Part shown: one piece after another, positions 57,938 to 64,000 of the stretch
How the letters are laid out: each line of letters starts with the position of its first letter
How positions within the stretch are numbered: the stretch's first letter is position 1
DNA from: Didymella arachidicola
Taxonomy: Eukaryota; Ascomycota; Dothideomycetes; Pleosporales; Didymellaceae
Reading direction: 5' to 3'
Assembly (NCBI GenBank): GCA_016630955.3
Contig: CM050001.1
Coordinates: 620,001 to 684,000 of the forward strand
DNA: 64,000 nucleotides
Translations under genes and position numbers: made by a program
Notes under the pieces: generated by a model
The model's input: only the letters and a program-made list of their open reading frames with translations
Database searches by the model: none
Told to the model about the DNA's origin: nothing

Positions 57938-58250
57938 GCTGTGTGATGTGCTAGTAATGCAAACGGGGAAAGAAAAGGAAGGAGCGACGCCGGCATGCGC
58001 AGTGAGCGGTAAGCGTGTGCTATGGGTATGCAGTGCAGCGCAGTGCAGTGCAGTGCCAGAACGAAGATTGTGTCGAATCCGCCCGCCAAACCGATGACGA
58101 CTGTCCAAGGGCGGAGTGGGGCGGCCCTTTCCACCCCTGTCGCTGCGCTAGACGAACATGTGATGGCGCGTTTTGACAAGAAGGCAACGCGCTCCGTGTC
58201 TCACGGCCAACCTCATCGCCGCGACACTTCCCGCGCGGGCGGTCGGCACC
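57938..58250. promoter_or_regulatory. Bidirectional promoter region, LTN1 / RAD3
   Basis: 313 bp between two divergent ATGs. It contains a GCAGT-type microrepeat at 58029-58055 and a GC-rich patch close to the RAD3 start. Confidence 0.45.
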
Positions 58251-60903
58251 ATGAAGTTCTTAATAGAGTAAGTACTGCTCTGTGTTCACATTGATATTGT
58301 ATCGAGAGCTCTGTGCAACGCACTGCTGAAAGTCGAGTGCTCGATATCTTGATGCCTGCCAGTTAGGCATCTCTCCATGTCACGCCGACCTCCAGCATAA
58401 ATGGCATTATTCCATCACCTGAATCTCTTCATCCCGTCTACACTCCTCAAAACCGTCCACGTGTCTTGTTGCCGTACACTGTAGTACCTTGCTCATACGC
58501 TAGCTGACGCCTTATAGTAACCTCCCAGTGCTCTTCCCGTACCCCCGGGTCTATCCCGAGCAATATGCCTACATGTGCGATCTCAAGCGGACACTGGACC
58601 AGGGTGGTCACTGCGTCCTGGAGATGCCGTCAGGCACAGGTAAAACTGTGTCTTTGTTGTCCCTCATCATAGCATACCAGCAGTTCTACCCGGAGAAGCG
58701 CAAGCTGATCTACTGCTCTCGTACCATGTCTGAGATCGAAAAGGCTTTGGCTGAGCTAAAGGCCCTCATGAAGTATCGCACACAGGAGCTGGGGTATGAA
58801 GAAGAGTTCCGCGGGCTGGGACTGACAAGTCGCAAGAATCTCTGCTTACACCCAAGCGTGAAGCGCGAGAAGAGTGGCAATGTCGTCGATGCACGGTGTC
58901 GCAGTCTCACTGCGGGTTTCGTCAAGGAGAAGAAAGAGCGTGGCGAAGACGTCGAGCTCTGCGTCTACCACGACAACCTCGATCTGCTCGAACCTCACAA
59001 CCTTATCCCGCCTGGTGTCTTCACATTTGATGGTTTACTAAAGTACGGCGAGCAGCAGAAGCAATGCCCGTACTTTACAGCCCGTCGCATGATGCCGTAC
59101 TGCAACGTCATCATCTACTCCTACCACTACTTGCTTGATCCCAAGATCGCGGACCGCGTATCGAAGGAGCTATCGAAAGATTGCATCGTCGTATTTGACG
59201 AAGCTCACAACATCGACAACGTATGCATCGAGTCACTGAGTATCGATCTGACGGAAGATGTGCTGCGGAAGGCTACCAAGGGAGTCAACAATCTCGATCG
59301 AAAGATCACCGAGATGAAGACTACAGATGCCGAAAAGCTGCAAAGCGAGTACGCCAAGCTTGTCGAAGGTTTACGTACAGCCGAGGAAGCACGCACCGAG
59401 GACGCTTTCATGGCGAATCCAGCACTGCCAGACGATCTACTTACCGAGGCAGTGCCAGGCAACATTCGAAGGGCCGAGCATTTCGTGGCCTTCCTCAAGC
59501 GTTTCATCGAATACCTCAAGATACGAATGCGCGTTGTGCAGGTCATCTCCGAAACACCTCCTTCATTCCTCGAATCACTCAAGAACGCTTCTTTCATTGA
59601 GCGCAAGCCTCTGCGCTTTTGTGCTGAACGGCTCACCTCGCTCGTGCGCACACTCGAACTCACCAATATCGAGGACTACCAGCCATTACAAGATGTCGCG
59701 ACGTTTGCCACGCTCATCGCAACGTATGAGACAGGGTTCCTGCTCATCATCGAGCCATTCGAGTCTGCGACTGCCCAGGTGCCCAACCCGGTACTGCATT
59801 TGACCTGCCTCGACGCTGCGATAGCCATCAAGCCAGTCTTTGAGCGCTTCTATTCCGTTATTGTCACCTCTGGGACAATGTCACCCTTGGACATGTACCC
59901 ACGAATGCTAAATTTTAACACAGTCGTGCAGGAGTCGTTCACAATGACGCTTACCCGCAAGTCGTTCCTGCCTATGATCGTCGATCGTGGCAGCGATCAG
60001 AACCAGATCACATCTGGCTTCGAGCACCGCGGCGACATACAGGTGCAGCGCAATTTTGGCAACCTGCTCATTGAATTTTGCAAACTCACACCAGATGGTG
60101 TCGTGGTCTTCTTTCCTTCCTATCTCTACATGGAGCACATCATCTCCGCCTGGCAAGGCATGGAGATTCTCGACACAGTATGGAAGTACAAGCTCATTCT
60201 TGTCGAGACACCTGACGCGCAGGAGACAGCGCTGGCGCTCGAGACCTTTCGCACGGCCTGCAACAACGGCCGAGGCGCGGTCCTGCTTTGTGTCGCCCGC
60301 GGCAAAGTCTCTGAAGGTATAGATTTCGACCACCACTATGGGCGCACTGTGTTGTGCATGGGCGTGCCCTTTCAGTACACTGAATCCCGTATCCTCAAAG
60401 CGCGTCTCGAGTTTCTGCGCGAAACGTATCGCATCAAGGAGCAGGACTTCCTATCTTTCGACGCCATGCGACACGCTGCACAGTGTCTTGGGCGTGTTAT
60501 CCGTGGTAAAGACGACTACGGTATCATGGTACTGGCGGACAAGCGTTTCAACAAGAAAATTACGCAGCTGCCAAAGTGGATCCAGCAGGGTCTGGACACG
60601 AAATCGACAAAGCTGTCCGTAGATCAGGCAGTCAGCACGGCAAAACAATTCTTGAGAGACATGAGTGTACCGCTGAGCAGGCAGCAGGCTGAGGGTTACT
60701 CGAGTTGGGGACCTGAAGAGCTGGCAGCGCATCAGAAAAAGAAGAATGAGCTCGGGATCAGTGGCACAGACTATACTGCTCTGCGTGCGCTTGAAGGGCG
60801 GGCAGCGGTCGAACACATGGACGAGGCTGATGAGTTTGGTGAGGGGATCAAGGAGGATGAGTTCGGTGGCCATGACATGGATGAGGTCATGGCTGACTTG
60901 TAA
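58251..60903 (+). CDS. RAD3: TFIIH / nucleotide excision repair helicase (XPD)
   Basis: Exon 1 is only 17 nt (58251-58267, MKFLI plus part of Asp); after a 250-nt intron, exon 2 (58518-60903) continues NLPVLFPYPRVYPEQ, giving the conserved N-terminus and 800 residues. Walker A MPSGTGKT is at 42-49 and the DEAH box at 233-236. The four Fe-S cluster cysteines are Cys115, Cys133, Cys154 and Cys189. C-terminal helicase motifs include VTSGTMSPLD, ARGKVSEGIDF and QCLGRVIRG. It is the 5'-3' DNA helicase of TFIIH for repair and promoter opening in the nucleus. The first intron is unusually long for this window. An AATAAA lies at 60912. Confidence 0.97.
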
Positions 60904-61225
60904 GATTGACGAATAAACGCATCCATCAGGCGCATAAGAGCTAGGTAAAATTTGAAAGTCACGTCAACGTCCTGAAGCCTCATGAGTTGTCTCGTTCATG
61001 CACTGATGTAGCATCTGGTTGAGCGTTCAAACGCCGAACTCGAGGCGGGCCGATGCTGTGGACACTAACAAACAGTCAAGTCACTCCCTCACAAACGACA
61101 AATAAAGAGCGGCTGCCGTCTCAGTCCTCGTGCGCTGCAGTCTTACGGCAAAGTTATCTCGACTTCTATTCTGCTCGTCGACTGGAGGTCAAACTCACCA
61201 CCCATTACCACGCTTACACCGAGAC
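60904..61225. other. Short intergenic region
   Basis: 322 bp containing the RAD3 3' end (AATAAA at 60912-60917) and the probable promoter of the amidohydrolase. Nothing else seen. Confidence 0.5.
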
Positions 61226-62213
61226 ATGCCGAGGATTGACGTCCACCACCATGTGCAATCTCCTCTCTTCACAGAAGGTCACTCGCCAAGTCAACAACAT
61301 ACTGCTCTACTGACGTACTCCAGCCATGGGCCGCGGGAACTGCGCCTGCCATGTTCCAAACTTCGACTTCTCCAACTCCCATGGCCTTTGCAACAAGTTC
61401 AACATCACAGCCGCTGTCTTGAGCCACACTGCGCCCGGTCCCGAGATCGAATTAGATCCTCTCAAAGCAGCAGCACTCGCACGCCAATTCAACGAGTTTT
61501 GCGCTGGCGTGAGAGACCAGCAACCAAAGCGCTACGGCTTCTTCGCCAGCGTGCCCAGCCTGCACGATAAGCAGGCCTGTCTAGAAGAAATCGCCTACGC
61601 ATTCGACACTCTACTCGCTGACGGTGTAATACTATTCACATCCTACACCTCCCCTGCCACGCCCGACGACACCAGCGCTGGTGCGCGTCGGGTATCGTAC
61701 CTCGGCGACCCGGCATTTGCCCCGATCTGGACCGCGCTCAATCGCCGACGCGCCGTCGTGCTCGTTCACCCTACCTACACGCCCAACCTGCTCCCCGCGA
61801 ACGATACACTGCCAGTTACGATGTTGGATTTCACGCACGAATCGACGCGCACAGCGCTGGATCTCGTGGTGAGCAGCACGCTGAGGGATCACGCGCGGCA
61901 GTGCAGGATCATCTTGAGCCACGGCGGCGGCACGTTACCGAGTGTAGTCGACCGCGTCGCTGTGTTGAGTGGAAACGGGGGGAAGAAGAGCGCGAGTGAG
62001 ATTAGGGAGGAGGTTGGGTGGTTTTACTTCGACACTGCGCTTTGTGCGGAGGCCCAGGTCGAGGCTGTGGCGAGGATTGCTGGAAGGGGGCATGTGCTGT
62101 TTGGTAGCGATTTGCCTAATGCACCTGTCAATGCTGTGGAGCAGTTTGTCGTCGATCAGGGTGCGGTTGGAGAGGAGGCTGCGAGGGTGTTGTTTCCGAG
62201 GTTTTTTGAGTAG
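61226..62213 (+). CDS. Amidohydrolase-family metal-dependent decarboxylase/hydrolase (ACMSD-like)
   Basis: Exons 61226-61277 and 61324-62213 (46-nt intron with CTGAC branch point) give 313 residues. Exon 1 supplies MPRIDVHHH with the HxH metal site; exon 2 continues AVLSHTAPG, RYGFFASVPS, VLVHPTYTP (metal His), ILSHGGGTLP and LFGSDLP (metal Asp), the ligand set of the amidohydrolase 2 group that includes ACMSD and gamma-resorcylate decarboxylase. Such enzymes decarboxylate or hydrolyse aromatic or muconate-type acids; the substrate is not readable. Starting at 61326 would delete the metal-binding histidines, so the spliced model is preferred. Confidence 0.93.
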
Positions 62214-62436
62214 GCGCATCAACGCGGAGGCAGGAGGATGGTGGCGACAATGCTGCAAAGGTGTCAACTAATGCAGTGTACTTTTTTTGCGACAGAACAG
62301 GGATAACCAGAGCCCGTTGCGTTTTGCTCATCTTGCCAATTGTTTACAACTAGACTTTGCCCCTCTATCTCTACTGCGCACTCAATATCCCCTTCTTACA
62401 TAGAACAAATTTAGAAGGTGTTCTATACTACAAATA

Positions 62437-62700
62437 ACGTACATGTACAACGAGCAGACCATGTCAACGAGCGGGCCACTTTTGCCAAGACCACACCAAA
62501 GCTCACCCTATTATGGCCCAAAACACCACACTTTAGCCCTGCATAGGGTGAAACAAGCTGTAATATTACTTAGAGACCTCTTCTACAGTATTCTTGCACG
62601 TTCGCGCGTTGTGCCCACCCGTCGCACCTCCTGCAGCCACTTTAACGTGGCTTGTTTTGGCCCTCTAAAGAAGGCGTACAGGGATGAGGTCAATTAGCTC
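62437..62700 (-). mobile_element. Rearranged, truncated Pogo copy
   Basis: Starts after TA (62435-62436) with ACGTACATGTACAACGAG and runs parallel to the edge copy (62860 onward) for about 180 bp, covering the end, the TTGCCAAGAC box (62482-62491) and the 3' end of the transposase. At about 62620 it switches to a piece of the catalytic region in inverted orientation (HFNVACFGPLKKAYRDE on the plus strand), where the third catalytic Asp has become Asn. No matching opposite terminal repeat is present. It is a dead, internally deleted and inverted derivative. Confidence 0.8.
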
Positions 62701-62707
62701 ATACATA

Positions 62708-62750
62708 CCGTGTCCGTGCACCTCATGAGCCGGGTCAGCGAGTGAGCCAC
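62708..62750 (+). repeat. Possible lone end of another Pogo element
   Basis: After a TA at 62706-62707, CCGTGTCCGTGCACC resembles the element 2 end (CAGTGTCCGTGCCCG). It is followed by two GTGAGCC/ATGAGCC-like units. No partner end was found in the window. Confidence 0.3.
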
Positions 62751-62859
62751 CCCACTACCTTTGAGCATCAGAAAGAATTAAGATTATCAAGCTACACACA
62801 AAAGCGATTATTGTGAGGAAAGCTAGCAGATTGATCTATTAACTATTGCGCATATTTTA

Positions 62860-64000
62860 ACGTACATGTACAGCGAACGGAACGGTCAACGAACGGAACA
62901 CTTTTGCCAAGACCCTACCAAAACTCCCCCTATTATGGCCTATAATACCACACTTTGGCCCTGCATAGGTTAAAAGAAGCTATATTATCACTTAGAGCCC
63001 TCTTTTACAGCATTCTTGCACGTTCGCGCGTTGTGCCCACCCTCTCCGCACCGTCCACAGCGTCGTTGGGATGGTTCACCTCCTTCAGCGCGCACCCGCT
63101 TCTTTGCCTTCTTACCATCACCACGCGCCCCAAACTCCTGCAGAGTAGTTAACCGCTGGCCTTCTTCAACTGTAAGGCTTCCCTCAGCATGAATACGCTT
63201 TCTTTTGTGCGATTTACGTCGCGTAGCGGCTTCATTAGCTGCTTGAAGCTTAGCTATCTCCTGTTGTGCCAAAACCAGCTTGTGCGCAACAATTGCTGCC
63301 CCCTTTGCGTAGTGCTCAAGCGCGCTCAGCACAGAATTTGGGGAGCTGCCCTGCTGCCTCTTATACTTGTCTCGAATTAGAGTTGATTGCGACTGAAGTT
63401 CTAGGGTATTGCTTGGGGTTTGCGACTGCCAGGGCTCGTTGTTTGTGGGGAGTGGTGGTGATGGAGTGCGCAGCTTCACATCAAGGGTCGATATGACCCG
63501 TTCTGGGTCAAAAGGGACCAGTCCAGCGCCTCGGAACCCTCCCTGGATATTGCTGACAGTAACGGCTTTCTTGTGAGCTGCTTTAAAGCATGGCAGGAAC
63601 TCCTGCTTTGTGACGTGGTTGATCCGGCTGCGCATGAGCTCATTGACCTCAACACTGTACGCCTTCTTCAGAGGGCTAAAACAACCCACGTCAAGTGGCT
63701 GCAGGAGGTGCGACGAGTGCGCAGGCATACATAGGATCACAATCTTGTGATCCTTGCAGTATTGCGTGAATTCTGCAGTGCTGTGGCTCCCATGACCGTC
63801 AATAATCAGCAATTGGTGGCTGCCAACAGTGCGCGCCTTTGTATGCCTGTCAAAGTGCTTCAACCAGTCAATACCAAGCTGGTTGGTGGTCCAGCCGTTC
63901 TCAGAGATGGCAATAGTCCAATCCTGGGGCAGGTTGTCGTCCTTATACCAGCTAGACTGGTGTTGGCGCGCTTTAAAGATAATATATGGCGGAATGGCCC
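62860..64000 (-). mobile_element. Element 4: Fot1/Pogo transposon, cut by the window edge
   Basis: One terminus is at 62860 after TA (62858-62859). It begins ACGTACATGTACAGCG, carries two copies of ACGAACGGAAC-like units and then TTGCCAAGAC (62904-62913). The element continues past 64000, so the other end and target duplication cannot be seen. Confidence 0.88.
62988..64000 (-). CDS. Fot1/Pogo transposase, element 4 (5' part outside the window)
   Basis: Open for all 1013 visible bases; the frame continues past the edge, so the first catalytic Asp is not visible. Visible features: AIPPYIIFKARQ near the edge, LLIIDGHGSH and LQPLDVGCF (second and third catalytic Asp, DD35D spacing), NIQGGFRGAGLVPFDPE, a basic stretch RRKSHKRKRI, and a C-terminal zinc knuckle CGRCGEGGHNARTC. 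No stop or shift is seen, so it may be intact. It is clearly closer to the element 3 remnant than to element 1. Confidence 0.92.
   Translation of the reverse strand, partial: AIPPYIIFKARQHQSSWYKDDNLPQDWTIAISENGWTTNQLGIDWLKHFDRHTKARTVGSHQLLIIDGHGSHSTAEFTQYCKDHKIVILCMPAHSSHLLQPLDVGCFSPLKKAYSVEVNELMRSRINHVTKQEFLPCFKAAHKKAVTVSNIQGGFRGAGLVPFDPERVISTLDVKLRTPSPPLPTNNEPWQSQTPSNTLELQSQSTLIRDKYKRQQGSSPNSVLSALEHYAKGAAIVAHKLVLAQQEIAKLQAANEAATRRKSHKRKRIHAEGSLTVEEGQRLTTLQEFGARGDGKKAKKRVRAEGGEPSQRRCGRCGEGGHNARTCKNAVKEGSK

Noticed and set aside
62437..63043. Direct repeats of about 180 bp roughly 240 bp apart, considered as LTRs of a small retroelement.
   Set aside because: Both copies are the same end of Fot1/Pogo elements in the same orientation, begin after TA, and encode the transposase C-terminus; there is no primer-binding site or polypurine tract.
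1..64000. tRNA, 5S rRNA or snRNA genes.
   Set aside because: I looked for T-arm-like GGTTCRANNCC and paired stems by eye and found none convincing; a covariance-model scan could still detect one.

Overview
The window reads as nuclear DNA of a filamentous ascomycete (Pezizomycotina, probably a Dothideomycete; the class is inferred). Genes carry short introns, mostly 45-75 nt, with GTAAGT-like donors and CTGAC/CTAAC branch points. The protein families (Zn2Cys6 regulator, caleosin, NmrA-like reductases, DUF8035-type protein, PhyA-type phosphatase) are typical of moulds, and the transposons are Fot1/Pogo elements. I found no rRNA, tRNA, CRISPR or plasmid feature.

Layout. 1-2550: no recognisable gene. 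2551-5124: coiled-coil protein with C-terminal membrane segments. 6295-11917: an NAD(P)-binding reductase, a divergent Zn2Cys6 regulator and a secreted seven-exon GMC oxidoreductase convergent with the regulator, possibly a small local pathway. 13409-15242: an intact Fot1/Pogo transposon (element 1). 16547-18039: a broken membrane-anchored aspartic protease. 18473-24195: an NmrA-like reductase, a D-2-hydroxyacid dehydrogenase and a sugar-transporter-family permease. 25842-29137: a long disordered DUF8035-like protein behind a repeat-rich upstream region. 29855-33827: a nested transposon pair, element 2 inserted in element 3. 35039-35902: a caleosin. 35903-39380: a long gene-poor stretch. 39381-62213: a conserved block with RNA polymerase I largest subunit and PRP3 (head to head), a phytase-like phosphatase, a PAN/Apple-domain surface protein, Listerin and the TFIIH helicase Rad3/XPD (head to head), and an ACMSD-type amidohydrolase. 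62437-64000: two more Pogo copies, one rearranged and one running off the edge.

The most unusual material is the Pogo family. The ends of four copies carry a tandem pair of short motifs whose sequence differs between subfamilies, followed in three subfamilies by a constant TTGCCAAGAC box. Element 3 has several Gln codons turned into stops by C-to-T changes in a CpA context (a RIP-like signature; three are shown by comparison with the edge copy) and was split by element 2. Element 2 has a single TAG between its DNA-binding and catalytic halves. Element 1 has an unbroken frame and nearly identical ends. Gene models are hand-spliced from reading frames and splice signals; each entry says where a junction is uncertain.
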